A stretch of 64,000 bases of DNA from an uncultured Gemmatimonadota bacterium (GCA_902826615.1 CADEFN010000004.1:186001-250000); one strand, 5' to 3'. Shown: positions 42,111 to 52,039, numbered from the stretch's first letter. Numbers and translations: made by a program. The notes: generated by a model from the sequence alone, not told the origin.

Positions 42111-42887
42111 ATGTACTCCTGCATCACCCTCGCCGTCTCCGATCGCGTCGCCACCATTACGGTCAATCGCCCGGAGAAACTGAATGCGCTCAACGCAGCG
42201 ACCATTGGCGAGCTCGAGATGGCAATCGATGAGTGCCGGACGCGCGAGGACATCGGCGCGGTTATCCTGACCGGCGCCGGCAAGGGATTCATCGCGGGCG
42301 CCGACATCTCAGAGCTGGCGAATCAGTCGCCCATCGACGCCAAATCACGAGCACTGCGCGGCCAGCGAGTCTTTGCCAAGTTCGAGCGATCGCCCAAGCC
42401 CGTCATCGCGGCGGTGAACGGCTTTGCCCTCGGCGGTGGCTGCGAACTCGCAATGTCGTGTCATTTCCGGCTCGCGTCAGAGTTCGCGAAGTTCGGCCAG
42501 CCCGAAGTGAAGCTCGGCATCTGCCCCGGATACGGTGGCACGCAACGACTCCCCCGTCTCGTGGGTAAAGGGCGCGCCCTACAGCTGTTATTGACTGGCG
42601 AGATGATCGATGCCCAGGAGGCCTACCGCATCGGGCTGGTCAACAAGGTGTATCCCGCTGCCGAGTTGCTCCCAGCCGCCGATGCCATGCTGCGGCAGAT
42701 CCTCGCGAATGGGCCGCTCGCCATCGCCATGTGCATCGAGGCGGTGCAGCACGGGCTCGACGCACAACTCGACGACGCCCTCACACTCGAAGCGAATCAT
42801 TTTGCCATCCTCGCCGGAACCGCCGACATGCGGGAAGGCACAAGCGCCTTCCTGGCCAAGCGTCCCCCCGCGTTCACAGGTCGTTAG
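42111..42887 (+). CDS. Enoyl-CoA hydratase/isomerase family protein
   Basis: From ATG 42111 the 258-residue crotonase-fold protein has 'ATITVNRPEKLNALNAATIG', the oxyanion-hole 'GFIAGADISEL' and 'GFALGGGCELAMSCHFRLAS', and the second catalytic Glu in 'FGQPEVKLGICPGYGGTQRL'. Both catalytic glutamates are in the usual places, so it should hydrate 2-enoyl-CoA thioesters in fatty-acid or butyryl-CoA metabolism. The exact substrate is not decided. It ends 6 nt before recF. Confidence 0.9.
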   Translation: MYSCITLAVSDRVATITVNRPEKLNALNAATIGELEMAIDECRTREDIGAVILTGAGKGFIAGADISELANQSPIDAKSRALRGQRVFAKFERSPKPVIAAVNGFALGGGCELAMSCHFRLASEFAKFGQPEVKLGICPGYGGTQRLPRLVGKGRALQLLLTGEMIDAQEAYRIGLVNKVYPAAELLPAADAMLRQILANGPLAIAMCIEAVQHGLDAQLDDALTLEANHFAILAGTADMREGTSAFLAKRPPAFTGR

Positions 42888-42893
42888 GCGCCC

Positions 42894-44054
42894 ATGACAG
42901 CAGTGTCGCAGGAGACGTCCGGCACCACGCAGGCCCTGCCCGTTTGCGTGCAGCAGGTGACCATCCGCGACTTCCGGAACATCGAACGCGCCGAGGTGGA
43001 AGTGCCTGCGGCTGGCGTGGTGCTCTCGGGGCTCAACGGGCATGGCAAAACCAATGTGCTCGAGGCGCTCCACTACGGACATGCGCTGCGCTCTCTTCGT
43101 GGTGTACGGGACCAGGAGCTGGTGCGCTTCGGGCAGGAAGCCTTTCATCTCGCCTTTACGGCCACAGGTGGGGCGGTCGACTCGCTGGGCATCGGCGTAG
43201 CCCGCACCGGGCGCCGCAAGCGATTGGTGAGCGATGGCGTCGAGGTCACACGGCTTGGCGACGCCTTCGCGGCGATCCCGTCGGTGGTGGTCTCACCGCG
43301 CGATGTGGTGCTCGTGGCGGGCACTCCGCAGGATAGGCGCCGATATCTCGACCTTCTCCTCGCCGCCACGTCGCGCCGGTATCTCTCGGCGCTGCAGCGG
43401 TACCGGGCTGCCCTGGTGCGCCGCAACGCCGTGCTCCGTGATCAGTCTCGCGCCGCCGACGCCGCAGCGCAGGCCGCTGTCTGGGAGCCCGCGCTGGCCG
43501 AAACCGGCGCCACACTCTGGGCCGAGCGGGTGCGTTGGGTCGACTGGGCCGCACGCGTCACCGCCGATCGCTGCGCAGAAATGGGAGAGCCCCAGCGCTT
43601 TGCCATGCGCCTGCAGTCATCCATGAGGGATCTCACCGGCACCGAAGCGGAACTGCACATCGCGCTGGCCGGCGCCCTCGAGCGAGAGCGGCAGAGCGAC
43701 CTGCGGCGGGGCATGACGCAGCATGGGCCGCATCGGGACGACCTCCTCCTGATGCTGGCAGGAAAGATGGCGCGCTCCTTCGGCTCGGGAGGGCAGCAGC
43801 GCACCATCGCGCTGGCCCTTCGGCTGGTCGAGGCGGCGACACTTCGCGAGCATCGTGGCCACGACCCGATTCTGCTTCTGGATGACCCCTTTGCCGAGCT
43901 CGATCGCGAACGGTCGGCGCGGATTCTGGCATTGGTGGCGCAACATGGTCGTGGGCAACGCTTTCTGGCGATTCCGCGCGATGATGAAGTGCCCAGCGGC
44001 TTTGGAGACCTCACCCGCTGGCGTATCGAGGGTGGCGTGATCCGTGGCGCGTAA
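42894..44054 (+). CDS. recF: DNA replication and repair protein RecF
   Basis: The 386-residue SMC-like ATPase has Walker A 'LSGLNGHGKTNVLEALHYGH', the RecF region 'VVVSPRDVVLVAGTPQDRRR' and 'LDLLLAATSRRYLSALQRYR', the signature 'FGSGGQQRTIALALRLVEAA', and Walker B 'PILLLDDPFAELDRERS'. RecF loads RecA at single-strand gaps. It sits in the conserved recF-DciA-gyrB order. The DciA-like gene starts 11 nt before its stop. Confidence 0.95.
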   Translation: MTAVSQETSGTTQALPVCVQQVTIRDFRNIERAEVEVPAAGVVLSGLNGHGKTNVLEALHYGHALRSLRGVRDQELVRFGQEAFHLAFTATGGAVDSLGIGVARTGRRKRLVSDGVEVTRLGDAFAAIPSVVVSPRDVVLVAGTPQDRRRYLDLLLAATSRRYLSALQRYRAALVRRNAVLRDQSRAADAAAQAAVWEPALAETGATLWAERVRWVDWAARVTADRCAEMGEPQRFAMRLQSSMRDLTGTEAELHIALAGALERERQSDLRRGMTQHGPHRDDLLLMLAGKMARSFGSGGQQRTIALALRLVEAATLREHRGHDPILLLDDPFAELDRERSARILALVAQHGRGQRFLAIPRDDEVPSGFGDLTRWRIEGGVIRGA

Positions 44055-44364
44055 GCGGGATGACCGGGGGGGCGAAGCCGAACGACTTGGCTCGGCGCTC
44101 TCTCGTGTGATGACCAGCCGTGGCTACGCTGAGCGCGTCAAACAAACTCAGGTCCTGACCGACTGGGGTGTGCTGGTCGGGCCCGAGATCTCGGCGGTTT
44201 CGCGCGCGGTGTCGATAGGGGCCGACGGCACTCTCTTCGCGGTCGCGCGGACCTCGGCCTGGGTCAACGAGCTCCAGTTGATGGAGGGTGAACTCCTCGC
44301 CTCGGTCAACCGCGTGACTGGAAGCAAGCCGATCCAGCGCATCCGATGGTCGCTCATGCGCTAA
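44044..44364 (+). CDS. DUF721 / DciA-like protein
   Basis: The start is GTG 44044, overlapping recF by 11 nt. The 106-residue product has the DUF721 pattern: 'ALSRVMTSRGYAERVKQTQV', 'LTDWGVLVGPEISAVSRAVS', and 'LFAVARTSAWVNELQLMEGE'. DUF721 includes DciA, which loads the replicative helicase where DnaC/DnaI is absent. Position between recF and gyrB supports the call. Only the DUF721 domain is present. Confidence 0.75.
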   Translation: MARKRDDRGGEAERLGSALSRVMTSRGYAERVKQTQVLTDWGVLVGPEISAVSRAVSIGADGTLFAVARTSAWVNELQLMEGELLASVNRVTGSKPIQRIRWSLMR

Positions 44365-44502
44365 CCCGTTATCGCGGTACGATTTAGCGAGTTGCGGGGC
44401 AGTTGTCTTTGCGGGGCAAATGTGGATAGATTTGGATGTTACGGTCCGGCGTCATTTCGGTGCGTATTCGGGCCAGTCCGGCGTCTCCCCTGCCCCATCT
44501 GA

Positions 44503-46449
<1,947 letters not shown>

Positions 46450-46576
46450 AGGTAGGGCTGCGGCCGATACCAGTTTGTCAGTTCGAAGTCATGACCCGGT
46501 GCCGAGAGGTGCCGGGTTGTTTGTTTTCCGGGGGTTGTTGCGCCGTCGCGGCGCGTGGCGTGGCGGCTGCAGGTGC
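46450..46576. other. Intergenic spacer after gyrB; no gene seen
   Basis: This short stretch lies between the gyrB stop and the first 21-bp repeat unit. It contains a modest inverted repeat (CCCGGTGCCG...) near 46495-46520 that might end gyrB transcription; no ORF or RNA gene is recognisable. Confidence 0.4.
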
Positions 46577-47290
46577 GCAACCGTCTCAGGGAGTGTGAGA
46601 GTCGGACGAGGCGCCGGTGCAACCAGCAGAGGCAAGTGGACAGTCAGCGGAGGCAGTTGCGCAACAGGCAGAGGCAGTGTGCAAGTCCGACGAGGCGACG
46701 GTGCAACCGGCTGAGGCAAGTGGACAGCCAGCCGAGGCAGTTGTGCAACCTGCAGAGGCAGTGTGCAAGTCAGACGAGGCACCGGTGCAACCAGCTGAGG
46801 CAAGTGGACGGTCAGCGGAGGCAGCTGTGCAACCGGCAGAGGCAGTGTGCAAGTCGGACGAGGCGACGGTGCAACCGGCTGAGGCAAGTGGACAGTCAGC
46901 CGAGGCAGTTGTGCAACCGGCAGAGGCGGTGGGAAAGTCAGCCGAGGCAGGTGTGCAACCGTCTGAGGCAGTGTGAAAGTCGGACGAGGCGCCGGTGCAA
47001 CCGGCTGAGGCAATGGGAAAGTCAGCGGAGGCAGGTGTGCAACCGGCAGAGGCAGTGTGCAAGTTGGACGAGGCGCCGGTGCAACCAGCAGAGGCAAGTG
47101 GACAGTCAGCGGAGGCAGGTGTGCAACCGGCAGAGGCAGTGTGCAAGTCGGACGAGGCGACGGTGCAACCGGCTGAGGCAAGTGGAAAGTCAGACGAGGC
47201 GACGGTGCAACCGGCTGAGGCATGTGGAAAGTCAGACGAGGCAGGTGTGCAACCGTCTGAGGCAGTGTGAAAGTCGGACGAGGCGACGGT
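46577..47290. repeat. 21-bp minisatellite, 34 units (17 x 42 bp)
   Basis: I count 34 consecutive 21-bp units, alternating two types: odd units GCAACC.GC.GAGGCA.TG. and even units A(C/A)AGTC.G.CGAGGC..... The alternation gives a 42-bp period with an 84-bp higher-order pattern. Because 21 is a multiple of 3, several frames stay open for hundreds of bases (heptapeptides such as VQPAEAS on the plus strand; Arg-rich and Pro-rich frames in others). None has a recognisable protein or a convincing start, so I treat the ORFs as by-products. Confidence 0.92.
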
Positions 47291-47746
47291 GCGGCCGCTT
47301 CAACCCCCTCCACCCCCTTCCGGCGCCCCGCACCGCTTGGGTAGGGGTGAGGCACTGTGAGTGGACATGCGAGTTTGCAGGCGATGTCGGCGGATATTGC
47401 TGCGTAGCGGTAACTGGCTTTGGGAGGGGATAGGCGGCAAGCGCAACGGCTCGCCTCGCCGCGTCAGCCCGCGGCTATGGCGGATATTGCGGCGAGGTGA
47501 GCTGGATATGCCGGGCGTAGGCTGGCCGGTGGGAAAAGGCCAACTTGTAGCGTGGCAATGGTTTGGCTTCACCGACCCGGAAGTGTGAGCGCCGGCAATA
47601 GGCGGCGGGGCGAGCGTGTTATGCACGCGGGTGCGGGGGCGATAGGCGGCGAGTGAAAGGGGCAAGCAGCCGCACTTTGGGGTGGCGCCTTGGGTGCCTA
47701 CGCAGCACAATACAAAGTTGGGCGGACTCGTCTTCAGCCATCCTTC
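47291..47746. other. Spacer with short repeats before the first cassette gene; possible degraded attC at 47538-47723
   Basis: No gene is recognised. Short motifs recur: GGCGGATATTGC twice and ATAGGCGGC three times. GTTGGGC (GTTRRRY consensus) at 47717-47723 lies 23 nt before the first cassette gene, and GGCCAAC at 47538-47544 could be its degenerate R'' partner (GGCCAACTTGTAG against GCCCAACTTTGTA). The inner stem is weak, so this is either a decayed attC/attI or chance. Confidence 0.35.
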
Positions 47747-48514
47747 ATGTTTGACAAAGAGTCGCTTGGGATCCTGCGAACGCAAACAGCTCAGGATCTC
47801 CTCAAGCTTTCTTCGCTCTACCAAGAGTGTACTTACAGATTGACGGTTTCGTCTGACTTTCGCGTTGCAACGCTGGACTATCTGGTACACAGCCGCGCCA
47901 CCCTGGACTATCTCGCACACGAGATCGTCAGGTACTGCTCATCAACGCCGAAGAAGGTCTACTTCCCGCTCGCGCATCCGGGCCTGAAGCGGGAGGCCTT
48001 CCTTGATCATCTCGATAGCAGGTGGATGCCAGGCCTGAGAGTCGGGCATCCCGGGTTGTTCAATTATATAGATCGATTGCAGTGGTACGCGGCGGGGAAT
48101 GAAACCTTGGTCGGTCTGGTAAAGCTCGTGAACTCAAACAAGCATATCCGACTGAGTCTGATGGAGGTCGCGGATTGTGAGGCGGTGGTGGTGGAGAGTC
48201 CCGGCCACAGTGCGATTCAAGTTGGTGACCGCGGACTGAAGTCAGTTGCAATTGCCGAGGGATGCACACTGAGATTCGAGGGTCCGCCGGGACGCTACCT
48301 TAGCGTCCGAGGACCACAGCTGATTGATCGCGACACGGTCTCACTCCTCGACGCGGATGTCGGCGTGCGACTGCGCCGGATGAACTGGCGTGAGTTCAAG
48401 TTCGATGAGGTTGCGCACACGACTGCCATGGCGTTCCTCGCTCATGTACGCACCGAGGTTGAGCGGATATGCGAGCAAGTGGTGGCACTCGTGTCCACGC
48501 CGGATGGTTCTTAG
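47747..48514 (+). CDS. Cassette gene 1: unknown protein with HEPN-like N-terminal half
   Basis: From ATG 47747 the product is 255 residues; an in-frame start at 47690 would cross the putative cassette boundary. The N-terminal half is helical with 'LVHSRATLDYLAHEIVRYC' and a later 'LVNSNKHIRLSLM', a pattern seen in uncharacterised proteins with HEPN-like 'RSALDYLA...NKH' motifs. The C-terminal half is beta-rich. There is no signal or membrane helix. I do not recognise a characterised family; an RNase-type or defence role is only a suggestion from the helical motif and cassette context. attC1 starts 24 nt after the stop. Confidence 0.7.
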   Translation: MFDKESLGILRTQTAQDLLKLSSLYQECTYRLTVSSDFRVATLDYLVHSRATLDYLAHEIVRYCSSTPKKVYFPLAHPGLKREAFLDHLDSRWMPGLRVGHPGLFNYIDRLQWYAAGNETLVGLVKLVNSNKHIRLSLMEVADCEAVVVESPGHSAIQVGDRGLKSVAIAEGCTLRFEGPPGRYLSVRGPQLIDRDTVSLLDADVGVRLRRMNWREFKFDEVAHTTAMAFLAHVRTEVERICEQVVALVSTPDGS

Positions 48515-48537
48515 TTCGAAGGTTCGACCAGGCCGCC

Positions 48538-48674
48538 GCCCAACAATGGGTTGCTGCAGACGCCGCGTTGGGGCTGGCGGAGTGGGCCGGCGCCTTTCAT
48601 CGTATAGCTGGGGCACGGCGCCGGCCCACTCCGCATTGTTTAGAGGCGGCGCAGCAGAACCCTAGTCGTTATGC
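48538..48674 (+). repeat. attC site 1
   Basis: R'' GCCCAAC (48538-48544) and R' GTTATGC (48668-48674) flank a 137-bp site. The outer arms (GGGTT-GCTGC against GCAGCAGAACCC) pair with bulges. The centre holds a perfect 18-bp inverted repeat, 48577-48594 against 48617-48634. Confidence 0.85.
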
Positions 48675-48706
48675 CGCACACTGCCATCCATCTGTGCCGT
48701 TGAGTC

Positions 48707-50464
48707 ATGAGAATCTCTGAGTTTGCCGTGCGCAACCAACGCGCCGTACGTCTCGCGGCGTGCGCGGAAGTACCGCGCGTAATGGTCATCACTGGTCCCA
48801 ACGGCTGCGGCAAGTCGACTCTGCTAAACGCACTACGAGGGATGGGATCTGGGACCGGACGTACCCTATACGTCAGTCCCCATCGCAATAGCCGGCGCCA
48901 GCAGGTGCAGATGCGGTATTTGGCCCAGACCCGCATTGAGATGAGTTCTCTTCTTTCGACGAATAGTCTTCCCGGGTTTGATGGCGTGAACATTCCGTCC
49001 CGGGAACGGGACGCCTGGAACTTCGATGAAGCGCAGAGTTTCCTGAAGTACAGTCTGTGTCAGATCGAAATCGATCGCCAAACAGCAATTGCGGATCGCT
49101 TTGACTCGACCGGCGCAGTGTTGCGCTCGGACATGCCAGATGTGTGGGCGCCACTCCGCGAGCTTGCACACAATCTCCTGCCTCACCTGCAGTTTCATAG
49201 AATTGACCTTACGAATAGAGACCAGATCAAGTGTCTCTGGCATGTTCACAGCAAGGATGTCCTCGTAGACATCGATGATCTCAGCTCTGGCGAGAAAGCG
49301 ATCATCCAGCTGTTCTTTCCCCTGATTGAGCACCAGGTGAACCGTCACCTTGCCTCGATGCGCGGTGCAGGTGAGGTAGTTGCGCGTGGGCATGTCGCCG
49401 TCCTGATGGATGAACCGGAACTCCACCTGCATCCGAATCTGCAAGCCAAGGTTCTCGACTACATTCGTGCACTCTCCTTGCGCGAGGATGTGCAATTCGT
49501 GCTGGCGACACACTCACCTTCGATGGTTGAGCAGGCCGTCAACGAGGAGCTGTATCTGCTGCGTCCCGCAGAGCTCACTCCAGACGACGGCAATCAACTC
49601 GTACGCATCGCCAGTGATGAGGAGCGGCTAGCAACCTTGCGAACCGTCTTCGGGTCGACGTCAAACGTGACCGCTCTTCGCACGGTTCTCGTCGTCGAGG
49701 GCCGGGGTGCCGACAGGACCAGTCGGCGGCCTACTGACGGACGGATCTACGGTTTCCTGAGCGACCAGTTTGGTCAGCTCACCGTATTGGCTGGCGGCGG
49801 CAAGGCGGAGTGTCAGCGGCTAGTACGGACTCTGAACGACCTCTTGGTCCCAATCGCTCCCCACCTCAAGGCGACGGCCCTATTGGATCGCGACACATTG
49901 GTAGATGAGCCGAGCAGCCCTGGGGTCATGTACCTGCCTGTATCAATGGTTGAGAACCTACTCGTTGATCCTCAGGTGATCTTCAAGGCAATGGAAACGG
50001 TGCGTCACAAAACGTCATTTCAGACACCGGACGACGTTGCCACCTCTATAGACTCGATCCTCGACGAACTAAGCGACCATGAGGTCAGTCGACGGGTGAA
50101 GGCTGCGGTGGCCAGCCGGACATTGCGCATACAGGACCCCGTCGCAGAGGCGCGTCGCCAGGTGGAGGAGTTCGCCGCGGCCGTCGTATCCGAGCTATCG
50201 CAAGAGTACTTCGAGAGGATCGCAGGGCAGGCATCTGAAGCTGTAGCTGGCCTGAAGGCCGCAGTTCGAAGGCGTGAGTTGTACGATGGGAAGAGGATCA
50301 TCGATGAGTTCTTCAAGCGCCACCTTCACGACTCCGGGATGTCAAAGGAAGTGTTCGTCTACTTGTGCGCCAAGGAAGCGAGCTCGCGACACTCCGTAGC
50401 GCAGTTCATCCAAGCGCTGTTCACTACCCTCGGTATCCTGCCTCCTCAACCGGGTGCGGCATAA
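48707..50464 (+). CDS. Cassette gene 2: fused AAA ATPase-DUF4435 (TOPRIM-like) protein, PARIS/OLD-like defence candidate
   Basis: The 585-residue protein has an N-terminal ABC-type AAA ATPase: Walker A 'ITGPNGCGKSTLLNAL' near residue 30, signature 'DDLSSGEKAIIQLFF', Walker B with following His 'VAVLMDEPELHLHPNLQAKV', and 'VLATHSPSMVEQ'. The C-terminal half (from about residue 330) reads as DUF4435/TOPRIM: 'TVLVVEGRGADR', 'ALLDRDTLVDE' and 'VSMVENLLVDP'. Separate proteins of these two kinds form the PARIS anti-phage system (AriA ATPase and AriB DUF4435 effector), and fused versions exist. The stop TAA lies inside the R'' box of attC2. OLD-type nucleases are an alternative. Confidence 0.75.
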   Translation: MRISEFAVRNQRAVRLAACAEVPRVMVITGPNGCGKSTLLNALRGMGSGTGRTLYVSPHRNSRRQQVQMRYLAQTRIEMSSLLSTNSLPGFDGVNIPSRERDAWNFDEAQSFLKYSLCQIEIDRQTAIADRFDSTGAVLRSDMPDVWAPLRELAHNLLPHLQFHRIDLTNRDQIKCLWHVHSKDVLVDIDDLSSGEKAIIQLFFPLIEHQVNRHLASMRGAGEVVARGHVAVLMDEPELHLHPNLQAKVLDYIRALSLREDVQFVLATHSPSMVEQAVNEELYLLRPAELTPDDGNQLVRIASDEERLATLRTVFGSTSNVTALRTVLVVEGRGADRTSRRPTDGRIYGFLSDQFGQLTVLAGGGKAECQRLVRTLNDLLVPIAPHLKATALLDRDTLVDEPSSPGVMYLPVSMVENLLVDPQVIFKAMETVRHKTSFQTPDDVATSIDSILDELSDHEVSRRVKAAVASRTLRIQDPVAEARRQVEEFAAAVVSELSQEYFERIAGQASEAVAGLKAAVRRRELYDGKRIIDEFFKRHLHDSGMSKEVFVYLCAKEASSRHSVAQFIQALFTTLGILPPQPGAA

Positions 50465-50554
50465 CAACACGTTGCAGTTGACAAGCGATCTAATGTCTGC
50501 TCGCTACGCTCGCCCTTTTCTGGTTCGCTTGCAACTGAACGTGGGACGTTAGGC
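50459..50554 (+). repeat. attC site 2
   Basis: R'' GCATAAC (50459-50465) and R' GTTAGGC (50548-50554) bound a 96-bp site. The arms CACGTTGCAGTTGACAAGCGA and TCGCTTGCAACTGAACGTG pair with single extrahelical bases, the attC strand-selection feature. The preceding gene ends inside R''. Confidence 0.9.
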
Positions 50555-50569
50555 ATCCGGAGCGATAGT

Positions 50570-51232
50570 CTGGTTACCATCTGGGATCCCGAATACGAAG
50601 CCACCGCAGCGGTCAAGCTCGGAGCGGCGTCTCCGCCGCCCATCCTCGCCGAGCTGGGGGCGTGGATCGCGCAAGAGTGGCGCGTACCCGTTCTCAATGT
50701 CATCTACGATCGCCTTGAGGACCTCGGTGCTCGGCCGCGGCTTCAAATCATCCTTGAGCATGAGCATGACCTGGAGTCGTTCCGGCAACGAGACGGCAAC
50801 TTCCATGAAGGAAGGCAGAAAGCGATCACACTCCGCTTTCGGGAGCTGCTGCGGACAGCCCCCACCTCGACGTATGTGGCGGACAGGCTGCTTGTGGTGT
50901 TCTCAGCGTTCGCGCCGCTTGCGCTGGAAGAGGCGAACCTCCGGATCACGGACGCCGAGATTGATGCCTTGCACGCACGCCTGTCAAATCCTGCACTCTG
51001 GAAGATTCATCGCCGCTTCGGCCAAGTCGTCTTCATGCTTTACACGGAGCATGAGGCTGCGGAGCACGAGCGCGCGGGACTGCGCAAGACCTACGCGGAC
51101 CTGTACTTTGTGCTCCTGCGGGGGTACGACCGGTTCGACTATTTGCGTCGTGAGGCCTTTGACATCACATTCGGATCAAAGGAAGACTTCGACAAGAACT
51201 ACCAGGGGCACTGGCTCTACTACGATCGGTGA
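50570..51232 (+). CDS. Cassette gene 3: unknown cytosolic protein, apparently CTG-initiated
   Basis: A frame runs without stop from the cassette boundary to TGA 51232, 13 nt before attC3. Up to GTG 50876 no ATG, GTG or TTG occurs in it, but the translation looks genuine over its whole length ('IWDPEYEATAAVKLGA', 'VPVLNVIYDRLEDLGARPRL', 'NFHEGRQKAITLRFRELLRT'). A GGAG at 50559-50562 stands 7 nt before CTG 50570, giving 220 residues. Starting at GTG 50876 would give only 118. No family recognised; the C-terminal half ('LYFVLLRGYDRFDYLRREAF') is aromatic-rich. Confidence 0.6.
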   Translation: MVTIWDPEYEATAAVKLGAASPPPILAELGAWIAQEWRVPVLNVIYDRLEDLGARPRLQIILEHEHDLESFRQRDGNFHEGRQKAITLRFRELLRTAPTSTYVADRLLVVFSAFAPLALEEANLRITDAEIDALHARLSNPALWKIHRRFGQVVFMLYTEHEAAEHERAGLRKTYADLYFVLLRGYDRFDYLRREAFDITFGSKEDFDKNYQGHWLYYDR

Positions 51233-51244
51233 CGCTCATCCGAT

Positions 51245-51349
51245 GCCTAACAACACGTTGCTGCCGCCAAACGCGAGCACTTGTGGAAGCGGCGGCTACG
51301 CCGCCACATTCAGTTAATAGCGTTTGCAGCAGAACGTGGAACGTTAGGC
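51245..51349 (+). repeat. attC site 3
   Basis: R'' GCCTAAC (51245-51251) and R' GTTAGGC (51343-51349) are exact complements. Arms CACGTTGCTGC and GCAGCAGAACGTG pair with a bulge, and an inner GGCGGC/GCCGCC stem tops a 105-bp site. This is the cleanest attC in the window. Confidence 0.93.
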
Positions 51350-51676
51350 GGAAACTCTCTACCAGCCCGATGCATCCCCCGTCAGGGAGGAGTGATATGG
51401 ATGCTGCATTGCCAGGCGCAGTGATATCCAGCGTTGGAGAGTCGGCAAGCGCGTCCGCGTTGGCCGCCTTCCGACGTAGCAAGGCCTCCGTGCGTGGTCC
51501 GGGCACGCACGGGACTCGCCTTGCCAGTGCGACACGCGGAAGGACAGATTCGCATCGGCAGAGGCACCCACACCACCGGCCCCTTGTGCGTGACGAAGGG
51601 CAGAGCCACACGATGGTACGCCGTCCCTCCAGCGCGACGCCCTCGAGCGGGAATGGCCTAAACCTCCTACGAAGAG
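51350..51676 (+). other. First part of cassette 4; no secure gene
   Basis: Between attC3 and the membrane-protein gene lie 327 nt. A strong Shine-Dalgarno (GGGAGGAG) precedes ATG 51397, whose frame of 98 residues to 51693 is low-complexity Ser/Arg-rich. A second overlapping frame (TTG 51434 to 51661, 75 residues) has a more protein-like 'GQIRIGRGTHTTGPLCVT'. Neither is recognisable; one may be a small cassette protein or a decayed gene. Confidence 0.4.
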
Positions 51677-52039
51677 ATGACCCTAGTTCCTGAGGTGTCC
51701 GCCGGCCGACAGGTCCTCGCCTATGTTTCCGCTATAGTTGCGGCATTTGCTACCTCAAGCCTGATGTACCACTTGTTCACCCTGTGGCGACGCGCGGACC
51801 CAATCCGACGGTACATCGCTCGCTTCTGTATCACGAGCTCTTTCGCGTGGGCTTTTGGCGTGACTGAGGTTTTGATTGCCGGTCCCTATTGGGCCGCAGG
51901 TCCGACGCGTTTCGGTGGCTACCGTTCGGCCCCGGAGACTGGCGCCGACATCCTCCGATTCGCGGTTATCGTTGGGGTTGGCTGCGCGACTTTCTGGCCA
52001 TTCCTCCGCTGGCTGAGCCGCTCAGAGCTTGAGATGTAG
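51677..52039 (+). CDS. Cassette gene 4: small membrane protein, unknown
   Basis: The 120-residue product has about three hydrophobic segments: 'VLAYVSAIVAAFATSSLMYH', 'FCITSSFAWAFGVTEVLIAG' and 'FAVIVGVGCATFWPFLRWLS'. A basic loop 'WRRADPIRRY' lies between the first two. No enzymatic motif or known family is seen. It ends 94 nt before attC4, so it is the last gene of its cassette. The ATG overlaps the end of the upstream low-complexity frame. Confidence 0.6.
   Translation: MTLVPEVSAGRQVLAYVSAIVAAFATSSLMYHLFTLWRRADPIRRYIARFCITSSFAWAFGVTEVLIAGPYWAAGPTRFGGYRSAPETGADILRFAVIVGVGCATFWPFLRWLSRSELEM

Noticed and set aside
42880-42893. GTTAGGC after the enoyl-CoA hydratase gene as a possible attC
   Set aside because: The heptamer forms the gene's own stop region; no R'' partner or pairing arms lie within 150 nt. 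Similar GTTAGGC/GCCTAAC words inside housekeeping genes (for example 10479, 22389, 29925) also lack palindromic context.
46489-47433. Long overlapping ORFs in the minisatellite (292 aa plus, 288 aa and 186 aa minus, 119 aa plus)
   Set aside because: They arise because the 21-bp unit is divisible by 3 and lacks stops. Their peptides are pure Arg-rich or Pro-rich repeats with no known fold, and no frame stands out by start or ribosome site.
47538-47723. A confident attC0 before cassette gene 1
   Set aside because: The R' box and a degenerate R'' exist, but the inner arms do not pair convincingly by eye; kept only as a low-confidence note.
50549-50806. Minus-strand 85-aa ORF within cassette 3
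   Set aside because: It lies antisense to the protein-like plus frame, includes part of attC2 and has no ribosome site.
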